From Hypomyces perniciosus (lineage: Eukaryota > Ascomycota > Sordariomycetes > Hypocreales > Hypocreaceae): DNA of 64,000 nt. The position numbers and the translations under genes are program-made. The notes beneath the pieces were generated by a model. The model was not told where the DNA came from. It ran no database searches and saw nothing but the letters and a program-made list of their open reading frames with translations. Below, in pieces: positions 24,944-36,771 of the stretch. How positions within the stretch are numbered: position 1 is the stretch's first letter; every line of letters starts with the position of its first letter. The stretch spans positions 186,001 to 250,000 of the forward strand of contig SPDT01000003.1 in NCBI GenBank assembly GCA_008477525.1, read 5' to 3'.

Positions 24944-27900
24944 GTGATAAGCCTGGGTAGTAATAATTAAAGTTACTAGAAACTTTTACTTTAATATTAT
25001 ATCTCTCTTTATACCTTTTACCTTTGCCTTAAAGCTATTAAAACTATTTTTTATAATAAATAGCGTAAAGGATATTGCTTTGATAAAGCTGAAATTAATA
25101 GTTTAGTGGATTAAATAGATTACTGTTTTAATTAGCTATATAACTACTGCTAGGGTCTGGAATAAAATTAATCTTAATTTCCCTGATTAGCTGAATAATT
25201 ATTTCCCTGCTATTAGGCTATTTACTTTAATAAAAGTAAAGGAGTATATAGTATAAGAGTTTAGTTTTAATGCCTTTGCGGCAGATATCTCTATTTGCTA
25301 TAATAATATACTTTAAGAGTATTAATTTAATATTACTTTAAATAAAAAGAAGAGGAAAGCTAGCGATGCGATTTTAAATTAGATCTAGAAAATGGTTACC
25401 TTTGGCATTTATATTTTAATTTTAATAGACCTTAAAGCTATAGCTTTAGCCTCTGCTACTATTAAAGCAGCCCATAATAATAATAGGGACTTTAATGCTA
25501 AGTTTACTATTTGCTAAATTATTAGGAAGTTTAAAGATTAACTAGCTTTTTGCAAAGATATAATATATAAGGAAGTATATTTATTTTATCAATATATATT
25601 ATATAAAGCAGAGTGCGGGAATATTAAGCTAAAAGTATAGTATATTTACTAGGCATATATTTATATAAGTGCAGTAAAGTATAAGCTTTTAAAGGTTATA
25701 AAAATAGCTTTTTAAATAGCTTTCTTTAAAGCTATTAAAGTATACTTTACTTTAAACTTTACTGCCTATTACTTATACTATAAAAATAGCTTAATTAAAA
25801 GTAGTAAAATAAATAAGATTTTTTCTTTTAATTAGTTTAGATAGCTTTTTTTAAATACTTTAAAAAAGATAGAAAACTATATTTATAGCTTTTATATAAT
25901 ATTTAATAACTGCTTTAATAATATATTAGGCAGTAGTAATATACGCTTAAAGCCTTGTATTAGCAAGGAGTGCCTTTATAGACTTAAAAGGTATACTTAA
26001 CCTTTAAATAACTATAGTAAAGTATATGCTGCGCTTACTAGAAAGCTTAATAAGAAAGGGAAATATACTTTTATATTTAAGTAGGCTATAGAGATTTACG
26101 CGCGCCTGCAAGAAAATAAATAGCAGGTTATCCGCGAGAAGCTTAGTAAAAAGGGTATTAACTTTACTGCTTTAATATAGGGAAGAATAGCTTTAATTAT
26201 TATAGCTGCTTTAATTTCTTTAAGTTTAATTAATAAAGAAAATATAAGCTTTATAATATACTTAATAAGTGTATTAATATATATTAATATATAGGATATA
26301 CTTTACTGCCTCTTTTAAAGTACCTTTTTTAATATATATAGTGCTATTTATTTTATAAATAGCAGGAATTACCTTATTCCCAGCTCCTTTATCCTAAATA
26401 GAGAAAAGGACTATATTAAAGTAAAAGCAGCTAGTTATTTAATAATCAGAAGAGGTTATTATTTAATAAAGGATACTCTTTATAATTTATATTAAAAGAT
26501 AATGCACTTTATTAAGCTTTTAGATATAGCTGTAATTAAAGGATTTTATATTAATATTATATTTTTATTAAAGCTTTAGAAAGTAGGGATTTAGTTAATA
26601 GGGTGCAATAATATACTTTATACTAGTATAGCTAATTTAAATATTATTATAAAGAAGGTAAAGTATAGGTATAATCTTTTGTTTTTTTAATATAAGCCTT
26701 TATTGCTTTATATTGCTTTTATCTTTAAGTGTACTATATTAAACAGCTTAATAGCTGTTTTTATTTTTCTTAACGCAGACTATAGTATTTATATAGTATT
26801 AAGAAGTAAATGAAGACTGATATATAATCCTTTAGTATTATAATATAACTTTAAATAGCTTTAGTATTTATAATTAGGATATTTAGGCCTAGAAGCGCTT
26901 AAAGCGCTTATAAAGAATATAAGGCATATATATATTAAAGGAATTATATATATAGAATATAAGGCTTATACTTTTATATACGTAAAATAGGTTATCTTTT
27001 ATAGACTATTTAATAAATAAGTATTAAAACTATTCTTTAAAGTATATTAGGATCTTTAAAACTATTTTAAAGGCTATAATAAAGATAATTAGCTTTTAGT
27101 GTTTAAGGAAAAGTATATTATATAGCTATATATATACTTTTTATTAAATAAAAAATAGGAAACTGTTTTTAATGCTTTATTTAATTTTATAAGTATAGTA
27201 AAAATGCAATATAATATTTCTATATACTTTTTTAAGCAAGATAATAAAAAAGCTATAATTGCAGTAAAGAGTTTATTATACTTTTAGATCTAGGCTAATA
27301 TAAAAGGTATTATTTTAAAGCTTGCCCTTTTTTATATATATAAGCTAAATAACGCTTTAAAATAGGCAGGTTAAAAAGTTATAAATAAGTTAATTAAGAT
27401 ACTAAAAGCTGTAAGTCTTTTAACTAATTTATAGCCTAAACGTGTAAAAGCTGTAGTGTATATTATTAACATAAGTCTTATACGCAGCCTTAATATAATA
27501 TTACTTATCGATAAATTAGAGTAATAGTTCTGCGACTTTGCGCCCTTTCCAATAAAGGAGCTTTACATAGACCTATAGCCAGATTAGAGCGGGCTTTATA
27601 TATATAACTGCTGCGCCTATATATTAAATAAACACTATAAGGCTAGCTGGAAAAAGAGAGAATTTAAGACTAAGTATAAGGGGCTAATTAAATATTTTAT
27701 TAGCTATACTGCAAATAATATATATTATATTTAGTTACTTTATTTAATAAAGGTAATTATTATCAGGAATATATAATTTAATAAAACTAGCTTTTTTAAT
27801 AGTAATAAAGAGATTGCGGATAAGCTGTCCATAGCCGAGTTAAATAAACTATGTAATAAAGTTAAAAAGAATAAGCTAGAATTTAAACTTTTCCCTATAT

Positions 27901-30671
27901 ATATTCCTGCAGTAAAGAATACTTTTATAGGTAATATAAAAGAAAAGAGTATACTTTTAAAGGTAATAAAAATATAAAGCGTTAAAGATAGTTTAATAAA
28001 TGCTTTAAATAAACTATTAGCGTACCTAAAAGGACCTTTTAATCTTTAAATATTAAAGGCTACTTCAAAATAGTTAATCTTTATAGATAATACTAGCGCG
28101 CTAATAGGAACTTTAGGCAATACTTTAGTAAGCGACCTACCTTTTTTTACAGAGAGGGATATAATAAAAGAATAGCCTTATACATCAAAGGTATATAATT
28201 TAATAAAGGAGGATAATCCGCTAAGGCTAGAAATAGACTAGTATATAAAAGACTCGCCTATTTCTATAAAAGAAAAGTAGACTTTTAAGGAAATACTAGC
28301 TAGTAATCCTTTAAATAGCAGAATAATAGCTGATATTTGTAAGAGTTTAAGACTTTAAGGGAAATAACTTGCAAGAAAGGCTAATAAGTACCTCCTAGTA
28401 TATAGGATTAAGATATATACTTTAAGTACTGTTTTTAAAGATAATACGCTTAGTATATATTTAATAATTATTAGGCTTTTTAGTTTAATGCTATATTAAC
28501 TGCTGCTTAATTACTAAAAGCTAATAAGTAATAAATTAAAGAGTGTAGAAATAGTATTTACTGTTTTTAATATAATAATAGACTATAAATTTTCCTTTTA
28601 AAAAAGTATAGCTTTTAATAAATTAACTGTTTATTGGGAGGATTTAGCGAAACCGCTAAAAGACTAAAAAGAGTTTATAAAACATTTACTTAAAGATAGG
28701 TTTAAGTAAGCTGTCTATAATAAAATTAACTCTCTATATATAAAAGGAACCTGGCAAAAGATATTATATTTAAAGGCAATAATAAAGCTATTACTAGTAC
28801 ATTAGGTTTTTATTTATAAATTTAACTAAAATAGAAATCTAAAATACTATAAAGCTTATTTTATAGTCTATAGGGATTGATAAAAGCGCTTTATTATAAA
28901 GAGTATATATACAGTTATATTAATAGTGTATTTTTTCTATATATATATTGCGTTTACAGTAAAATTTAACTTTAAGTTAAAGTAATATAATATTAAAAAT
29001 GTTTTTTTAATACTGTAAAGGATAAGAACTTAAAACTAGTTGTATATAAGCTTTTTAAGGGTTTTAAGTAGCTGAATATCTGTCTAAAGCTTGCAAAAGC
29101 TTTATATAGTTTAAAGGACTTGCTAAAACTGTAATTTAATAAACTATTTTTGACTTTAAGGTAATAAAGGTTAATTTTAAGCTTAAAAGAGCCCTGTCTT
29201 TTTTATAATAAAGCTTAAAAGATCTTTATTATATTTTATATAAATAATATTTTAATTATATATAATTATAATAATAAAGCTTTTTATATTAAATTACTAA
29301 ATACTTTAAAAGTAAAATATAAACTTTATAGTAGAGGAGATAGATAGTGGTTTTTAAGGATTAAAATTACTTATAACTATATAGAGTATAGGATATACTT
29401 TTTTTATAAGATTTATTTTAAGAAAATTGCGAAATAATTTAGGCTTAATAAAAGAATATAACTTTTTATAATTTTAATACCTATTATAAAGCTTTAGAAG
29501 AGTATATTATAAGCTTTAAAAGTAACTATTAAGATATATTAAAAGAAAGTGGAATTAATACTTTATACAGCTATTATAATAAGGCTTAATATAGCTTATA
29601 GCGCTTTAGCGTTATTATAGTTTTTAATTAACCTTAGTAAAGAGTACTTTAAAGTAGTTAACTAGCTAATCTGCTATTTATATATATAGTATTTTTTAGC
29701 TTTTTAATATAGAGGGAAAGGAGAAATATAGGTTTTAACTGCTTTAAGTAATACTTCTTTTACTAATAATATAAATACTTAAAGATTATTTTAAGGGTAT
29801 TTTATTATACTTTTTTTAGGCTTTATCCTATAGAATATAATACGCTAAAATACTATTAGTATATTTATAATAAAAGCTAAGCTGCTTACCTTTACTTAAA
29901 TAGTAAAGGAGGCTATAGGTTTATATTGCCTTTTCTAAAGATAAAATTGAAGCTTAGCGCTAATTAAAATATTAATTATAATAATTAAGTAATTATATAT
30001 TTTATAATTAAAGAAAGTATCCAAATTAATATTTATTTATATTATATTAATATATAAAATATATAACTTTAATAGAAATACTAGAAAAGATTATTTATAA
30101 TTTTTTATTTTTCTATTAACTTTATATTTACTAATAAACTTATTAAAGCCCTATTATAATAGTGCTTTAAGTACTTTAAGGTATTATTAAATTTAATAGA
30201 TATATAATTACTAGAATAGAATATATAAAAATATAGGAAACTAGTTAATTTTAGTCTATAGGCTATATACTATAGGGGGCGCTTTTATTACTGCAATAAC
30301 TATTCTTTAAAAGCTTTTTAGCCTTTACGCGCCTGCGCGTAAAGGGCATTATTATTATTATTACTACTGCCTAAAGCAGCAGCCTCTTTAAAGTAAACTA
30401 AATTCTCCTCCTTTAACAGGTTAAATTAAAGGCATAATGCCTTTTTACACTAGGTTGCGATTTAATTATATAAGCTTATAAGCATATAAAGAAACGAGAG
30501 TATATTTACCCGGTTATCTTTTTCATTTACAGCTTAAAAGAGCCAGCATGCAATCAGTGCAAATACTAAATAACTATAGAGTATATAATTAAATAAAGTA
30601 ATATAGGCAAATTAAAGAAGAGTTTATTAAAGGGTATATTAGTAATTACTATTAAAATAAATAGTATACTG

Positions 30672-31137
30672 CTAAGAGCGGGTAATAGAAATATACTGGG
30701 AGAAATCTCTTTTGCCAGTGATTGCCGACTTTAGATAACCTTTATAAGGAAAGGATAATAGTATGGCAGCGGGAGTAGCGGCGGTAATAGAGGTAGAGGC
30801 AGGGGCAGCTGCGGGAGCAGCTACAGCGGGAGTAACTGCAGGAGCAGCTATTAGAGCAGCAGTAGCAGTAATAGGGGCAGGGGCTAGAGTAGAAGCAGTA
30901 GCTGCTTTAACTGCAAGGCGCGCTTTACAAGCAGCTGTAATGGCAGCAGTATAGCGCGCGTTAAGAGCAGTAAGAGCTGCAGTATCCTTTAACTGGGCTG
31001 GATTAATTGGCATAGGAGTAGGAGCTAGAGTAGGAGTTGGTGTAGGAGGAGGAGAAGGGGGCGTAGCTGTTTGGCTAGCTGAGCGATTAATATTGCGATA
31101 AGCTACTTTTAGGGGGCGACTATAATTATGTTTTACT
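30672..31137 (-). CDS. Antisense Ala/Pro-rich ORF between RNase H and 3' LTR of Copia copy 3
   Basis: A minus-strand frame, open from about 31137 down to the stop at 30672, lies antisense to the element. It reads a short conserved start (SRPLKVAY), a Pro/Ser/Thr-rich stretch, a long Ala-rich low-complexity part, and a conserved end LSFPYKGYLKSAITGKRDFS. The first in-frame ATG gives 113 codons (30672-31013). Copy 1 has the same ORF on its antisense strand (13923-14174), ending LSFLYKGYLKLTITSKRDFS. Survival of an open frame in two copies within RIP-destroyed DNA is notable, but GCN-rich repeats resist stops, so real coding is unproven. No homology recognised. Confidence 0.4.
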
Positions 31138-31593
31138 AATAAGGTATTTTTCTTTTGCGATTTTACTGTTAGTTAATAAATATGCAGTGTAAAGGGGATT
31201 AGTTAGAAGTGTGATATTTATGGTAGGAGCTATGCTGCTATTGATGTTAATGTTAATGTTGTTGTTAATGTTAATAATAATGATGTTGATAACTGAAGAA
31301 GAAGAGCGAGGAATAGGGCCGGGGGGCAGTTAATATATTTATTTTAGCTGTTCAGGACTGATTTACCTGCTTAGGGAGCTTTATTATTTAACTTTTTATT
31401 GTTATAGATTAATAATAGCTACGGCGTTTGTATTCCATTTACCTTTATAATAGAATATTAATATATATTTATAATAAGGAGCTTTTGATTAAGTAAAAAA
31501 GGCTTTAAGAGCGCGGCTAGTCAGTTATAATATTATAGATAGATTAGGATAGTAATTAATAAGGTATTGGGAATAGCTTTATTAACTGGGGGG

Positions 31594-31861
31594 TGTATTG
31601 GGTTAAGTAGGCTAGGGCTTTACTGCTTACTGGCGCTAAGGAGCTTTTATCTGCTATATAAGCAGATATAAGCTGATATATATATTGCATAAGCGATGTA
31701 TTAGACTATGCAGGCGTTTATGAAGCGCCTGTATACAGCTTCTTCTTTGTGTTGGCTATATGTATATATAGTGAGGCCACTATGGCATATTCTCTTTTAT
31801 AGAATCAAGCTTCGTTTCCTATCTCTCTATGCTCCATATAGCTGTGTCGCGCTCCGCCACA
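31594..31861 (+). repeat. Copia copy 3, 3' LTR
   Basis: Begins TGTATTGGGTTAAG right after a G6 polypurine tract and ends GCTCCGCCACA. Length 268 bp. It retains many CpG and CpA sites that are TpA in the 5' LTR, so the two LTRs have been mutated unequally. Confidence 0.82.
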
Positions 31862-33330
31862 TTTATATATACAGTTCCTTTAATATATATATATTTTATA
31901 TTCTTTATAAGCACTTGAAGCGCTTTTAAGCTTAAATATTTTAATTATAAATATCACAGCTATTTTAAGTTATATTATAGTATTAAAGGATTATATATTA
32001 ATTTTCTTTTACTTTTTACTATTATATAAATATTATAATTTATAATAAAAAAGTAGAAAAAAGCTATTAAGCTGCTTAGTATGGTATATTTAAAGATAAA
32101 GGCAATATAAAGTAATAAAGGCTTATATTAAAGAAGTAGAAAATTATATTTATAGTTTACTTTCATTATAATAGTATTTAAATTAGCTATATTAGTATAA
32201 AATATATTATTATACTTTATTAATTTAATCTCTACTTTTTAAAGCTTTAATCAAAATATAATATTAAGATAAAATCCCTTTAGTATACCTACATTTAAAA
32301 GTTTAATAAAGTATATTGTCTTTGAAATATAAATTATAAAAAGTATCCTTTAATAGATAATAACCTCTTTTAAGTATTAAATAGTTAACTTTTCTTATTT
32401 TAATATAATCTTTTTTTATATTTAAAATAAAAGAGCTAAAACTAAAGTAATTTTTATTATTTATAAAATGAATAGTATTATATATATTAAAGAGAGTGCT
32501 TTAAAAAAGGCAATAAAGTATATTTTATATATTAATATATATTAATACGTTTATTCAATATATTATAAAGTTTATCTTTTCTTTATTAATTAAGTTTAAA
32601 GAGATTGAAGCAGCTATAATAATTAAAGCCATTCCTCCCTATATTAAGGCAGTAAAGTTAATACCCTTTTAATTAAACTTTTCATAAATAACCGATTATT
32701 TATTTTCTTATAGGAGCATATAAATCTTTATAGCTTATTTAAGCATAAAAGTATATTTCCCTTTTTATTAAGCCTTTTAGTAAATATAATATATACTTTA
32801 CTATAGATATTTAAAGGCTAAGTGTACCTTTTAGGTTTATATAGGCAGTTTTTACTAATAAAAGGCTTTAAAAATATATTACTATTACTTAATTTATTAT
32901 TTAAACAGTTATTAAATATTATATAAAAGCTATAATATAGTTCTTTATATTTTTTATACTATTTACAAAAAGCTAGTTTAACTACTTAAAGGAAAAGATT
33001 TTATTTATTTTACTACTGTTAATTAAACTATTTATATAAAATAAATAATAGGCAATAAAGCTTTAAGTAAAGTATATTTTAATAGCTTTTAGGAAAACTA
33101 TTTAAAAGCTATTTTTATAACGTTAAAAAGCTTATACTTTACTGCATTTATATAAATATATACTTAATAGGTATATTATACTTTTAACTTAATATTCCTG
33201 TATTTTACCTTATATAGTATATATTAATAGGATAAATATACTTTTTCATGTATTATATCCTTGCAAAAAACTTGTTAATCCTTAAACTTTTTAATAATTT
33301 TATTATAATACTAAAACTGCCCTTTAATAA
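31862..33330 (-). mobile_element. Ty1/Copia copy 1, segment c (5' gag part, truncated)
   Basis: Continues copy 1 from the TTTAT duplication. It aligns in reverse with copy 3 from about 26930 back to about 25490 (shared CTTTATAAGCACTTGAAGCG-like and CTTGCAAAAAACTTGTTAATC-like landmarks). Similarity is lost near 33330, before the 5' LTR would be reached, so copy 1 lacks its 5' end here. Confidence 0.65.
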
Positions 33331-33988
33331 CTTATTAGTATTATATATATCCTTATATAATAACTTAATTCTATACCTTTAAACCATACTCTTATAGTTT
33401 TTTGCTTTATTTAAGGTATAATAAAAATATTACTTTAACCTACTATTCTATATACTATAATAGTTTATACTTTCCTATAATAACTGCACTATTACCTTTA
33501 GCCTTTAACCTTACCTAAAAAGATTAATAAAGTTACTAATAGCCTAGTCGCAATACTATAAAAAGCCTTATATTTTATAGGAAATTTACTAATCTTTAAC
33601 TCTAGCAAGACTTTAAGCTTAAACCCCTATATCTATATCCTTATAGTAAAGAATATCCTATAGCCTAGCTCTTTAGCCTATATTTAATTCTTTAGTATAT
33701 ATTTAATTTAAAAATATTAAAGTAAAAATAAAAGGTATAAAAAGGGATTTTAATTAAAAAGTAAAATTTATTAATTATTTCTGTAATTAGTTTTATATTT
33801 ATATTATCTTAAAAGTTTATAATAATAATTATAACTTAACTTTATAGCTTTAAGTATTAGAACTTAAATAGTTCTTTAATATTATTTTTAATTACTTTTA
33901 AAATTAAAAGTATAATTTTAATATAGCCTAAAAATAAAAAGAGTTTAAAAATACTACTTTTATTAAAAACCTAAAGCTTACTTAATAT
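33331..33988. repeat. AT-rich DNA, unclassified
   Basis: No similarity to the Copia 5' region and no ORF. Slightly richer in cytosine runs than the flanks. Probably another decayed repeat. Confidence 0.35.
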
Positions 33989-34561
33989 TGTTAAAATGAC
34001 AAGCTTATACTAAACCTTATTTATATATAGCTTCTAGGAAGCTGTATATAATGCAACAATAAGGAAACAACTAAAAGTTTACTAGGTAAATAAGAGACTA
34101 AACAATGAAATTATAACTAATCTAATAGCTAAGAAGTTATAGGATATCTAGTAATATACAGCTATATAATAAAAGTAATTGTAGAATAATAGTTTATCTT
34201 TGATAATAGTCCTTTAACCTAATAATATATATAGTAGCAGAATTAAGTTTATAGCTATATTCCTATTTTCTATAAAATTTATTTATATATAAAATCACTT
34301 AAATTAACTCACAGCTATATAAACAGGAAACCATATTAATTAAATTTCTTACAATACCTATTATAAGCATTATATTAAGTCTAGGGTAGGCGGGGTAGCT
34401 GGTTCTAGCTTAATTATTATTATTAAAGATGAAAGAGAATTCCTGACTTACACTGAAGTTCCTCTAGAACTCGGTCCTAGTATTAGGCCTAACTCTAAGT
34501 CTAGCCAGAATAGGAAGGTTATCCAATTACACAAAAACCTCACTTTTTAGCCCTCCTTTTC
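33989..34561 (+). mobile_element. Solo LTR, copy 2, flanked by AATAT
   Basis: Homologous over its length to the solo LTR at 8393-8972, starting TGTTAAAATGAC. AATATT is found on both sides (33984-33989 and 34562-34567), overlapping the element edge by one base, so a 5-bp duplication AATAT is the best reading. The last few bases (TTTTTAACA in copy 1) are shortened to TTTTC. Differences from copy 1 are overwhelmingly C-to-T and G-to-A. Confidence 0.8.
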
Positions 34562-35304
34562 AATATTAATACAGTTTATAGAGTCAAAGAACTAGGATTT
34601 TTACTTGAAAGTTTTACTATCTTTACTATAAAGAAAAGTATAGTTAATAAGATTAATACATTAATAAATAAAGAATTAGATTCTTTAAAGACTTTATTCT
34701 TTTAATTAAAATAATCTATTATAAGGATATTAATAAAGCTTTAAATAAAATATTATTATTATAATAATTATATTATTAGTAAACTTAAAAAGAATCCTTT
34801 ATTATTATAGTTATTTTTAAGTATAATATTAAAGAACCTATTATATATTTAATTTATTTAAAGGAAAAAGCTTTTATATAAATACCTTATAGTGTTTAAT
34901 TTAATTAGTTTAACTTTTTAATTTTTTCTTTATTAAAAGATCCTTGTAAATAAAGCGGTACCTAGACTAGGTTATTATTAAAAGAGTTATAAGTATATTA
35001 AATTAGCGAGGGTTATATTTAAAAAAAGGAGCCTTTTCTGCTAAATTAAGCTATATAATAATACTTTGATAAAGAGTAGATCTAAATAGTATAAGGCCTA
35101 TTGTATCTAATATATTAATATATGTAAAAGCTGTAAAAGAAGGGCTAATTAAGGCGTAGTAAGGTTATTATATAATTTAGGGGTTGCGATTAAAGTCGCG
35201 ATTAAAATTATAGTAAAGGGCAGGGTAGCTGGAATTTGTAAAGATAATTCAGCTAATACTCTATACCCTTTCAAAAAAGTAGTTAAATAAAGAAAAGCAT
35301 TATA
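34562..35304. repeat. AT-rich degraded DNA, unclassified
   Basis: Mildly less AT-biased near 34960-35250, where a 65-codon minus ORF (35149-35346) exists. That ORF overlaps the tRNA-like sequence and shows no motif. I see nothing that supports a gene. Confidence 0.35.
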
Positions 35305-35375
35305 GCCTATATAGTTTAATAGTATAATAATTAATAAATATATCAATAAGTGTAGGTTTAAATCCTATTATAGGC
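35305..35375 (+). tRNA. Decayed tRNA-like sequence
   Basis: Seventy-one bases fold partly as a tRNA. The acceptor strands GCCTATA (35305-35311) and TATAGGC (35369-35375) pair perfectly. The T arm GTAGG-TTTAAAT-CCTAT has a complete stem with one G-T pair, and its loop is what TTCGAAT becomes if CG changes to TA. The D stem keeps three of four pairs. The anticodon stem ATTAA/TCAAT forms if one A is read as a mutated G, but the loop then has eight bases, so the anticodon cannot be read. Options are a dead nuclear tRNA gene, a tRNA-derived SINE head, or an AT-rich mitochondrial tRNA copied into the nucleus. Confidence 0.35.
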
Positions 35376-35499
35376 CTCCTATATCTATATAAGTCCTTTA
35401 AGCTTTATATAGATATAGATTTTTTTCCTTTTTAGGAACCGGATTAACTATAATCTAAAGAAAAATCGCTACCTTATATTTAATTAAATATTTGATTAA

Positions 35500-36771
35500 A
35501 TCTATTAAATATTCGGCCTGCTATATTTAACTGACTGATTGTGAGGGTCTGCCTTTATTTGATAGATTTGATCAAATATTTGATCAAATATTTGCTCGAA
35601 GTGCAGCGCTGCTTGTAGAGTCTGAATCCAAGGTAACTGACTGCTACTCTGACTATGTTTAGTTTTCTTCGCAGTTCCACCGTGGTTCCCAACAATGGCG
35701 ACTGTCAGGAGCAAGCCGGAGGACCACGGAAGCAACGCCCGCACTACGGGTGGACTCTGAGGAAGAGCTCCCGCACTGATGGAAGACTACGGAGGAAGGA
35801 AGCCGACTCTCGGAGCATAGGGGCTATAATAGGAGCCCTTTCCTCCAAGGAGGAAAGGGGCAGAGATCAATACATTCACCGCCTGCGTGCCTACTTCGTG
35901 TCCCTAGCTCTCCAGACTCTATCACTCTCTTCTTGAGACCACCCACTTTTGACAGCGACCAAGCAATATTGATGCAATCAGAAGCAGGCACCACTGCATG
36001 AAGGAGATCAGGATCATCATGAATGACAGCACGCACTGCAGGTACAGCATGTGCTACTAGCTAGTACAGTACACACAACGATACACACAATTCAGCTATT
36101 CAAATTCAATTCAAATGCTAATTCAAAACTATAACCTATTTGATAAGTCAAGTCGATGTTGTGGAGTAACTAGAATTGCTTGATTAATAAACTTTTAACA
36201 GGTATATGGGTACTTTCTTACACTGCCCTTTATTAATAATTTTCGTTTTAGTCTGTCATTTATAAGAAACCTATCAAGCCCGCACATTTATTATTTCTCT
36301 CTCGACAAGGATACCTAATTCCTATAAATCCTTTGTAATCTGATTCAGACTATTCACAAGCTTCCATCTTAGTCTGAGTCCTATATCTCACTAGGAAATG
36401 CTCCACATTAATTTTGTAAATGTCAGCCGAGTCAGCATCCCCAATAACCTCATCGTTGTGAGACTTGACGGGGTTTTCTGAGACATCTTAACATCTTAGG
36501 CACCATACACTCAGAACGGGATTTCAGTCCAATGGCCCAAAGCATGGTTCAAACAGCTGAAAGGGAATAATACGACATCGACAATCTATATTAAATTTTG
36601 ACCCCCAACCATACTATCCCTATTCTTAAAACCTGGTCCTACATGCTAATCCTAATATACTTTACAAATTCGCAACCCAAAATAAAAAGCCCCCTTATCT
36701 ATTCCCCTCTTCTTCTGTCTTTAGTGGGCAGCATACTTCCGGCTTGTCAACTTTCTTCTCCAGCGCGACGC
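35500..36771. other. GC-balanced 3' flank of the ankyrin gene, no supportable gene
   Basis: Normal composition returns near 35500. Short ORFs at 35655-35936 (plus) and 35824-36036 (minus) have no motif. A perfect 11-bp inverted repeat with an AA spacer lies at 35836-35859. Two tandem copies of the palindromic unit GATCAAATATTT lie near 35570-35595. From 36060 on there is only short-ORF sequence leading to the stop codon of the ankyrin gene at 36772. Confidence 0.4.

Larger units (their letters stand above)
24678..31861 (+). mobile_element. Ty1/Copia copy 3, full-length, nested in copy 1
   Basis: A 7,184-bp element on the plus strand flanked by a perfect TTTAT duplication (24673-24677 and 31862-31866). 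5' LTR 24678-24943, 3' LTR 31594-31861, and a polypurine CTGGGGGG directly before the 3' LTR. Reading through RIP-type stops, the interior shows integrase-like sequence (about 26990-27560), the Copia RT entry block with KGTWQK and VFIYKFNQNRNLKYYKA (about 28735-28860), YxDD changed to YINN (29237-29248), and RNase H-linked LNIAYSALALL and NLSKEYFK motifs (about 29590-29650). Integrase preceding RT identifies Copia rather than Gypsy. The 3' LTR is notably less mutated than the rest. Dead element. Confidence 0.88.

Noticed and set aside
30763..30954. Plus-strand 63-codon Ala/Gly/Val-rich ORF in Copia copy 3
   Set aside because: It is the complement of the longer antisense ORF in a GCN-rich repeat. 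It has no conserved flanking motif and no counterpart in the other copies.
31708..31929. 73-codon ORF across the Copia copy 3 LTR end
   Set aside because: It runs from the LTR across the insertion junction into copy 1 sequence, so it cannot be a conserved gene.
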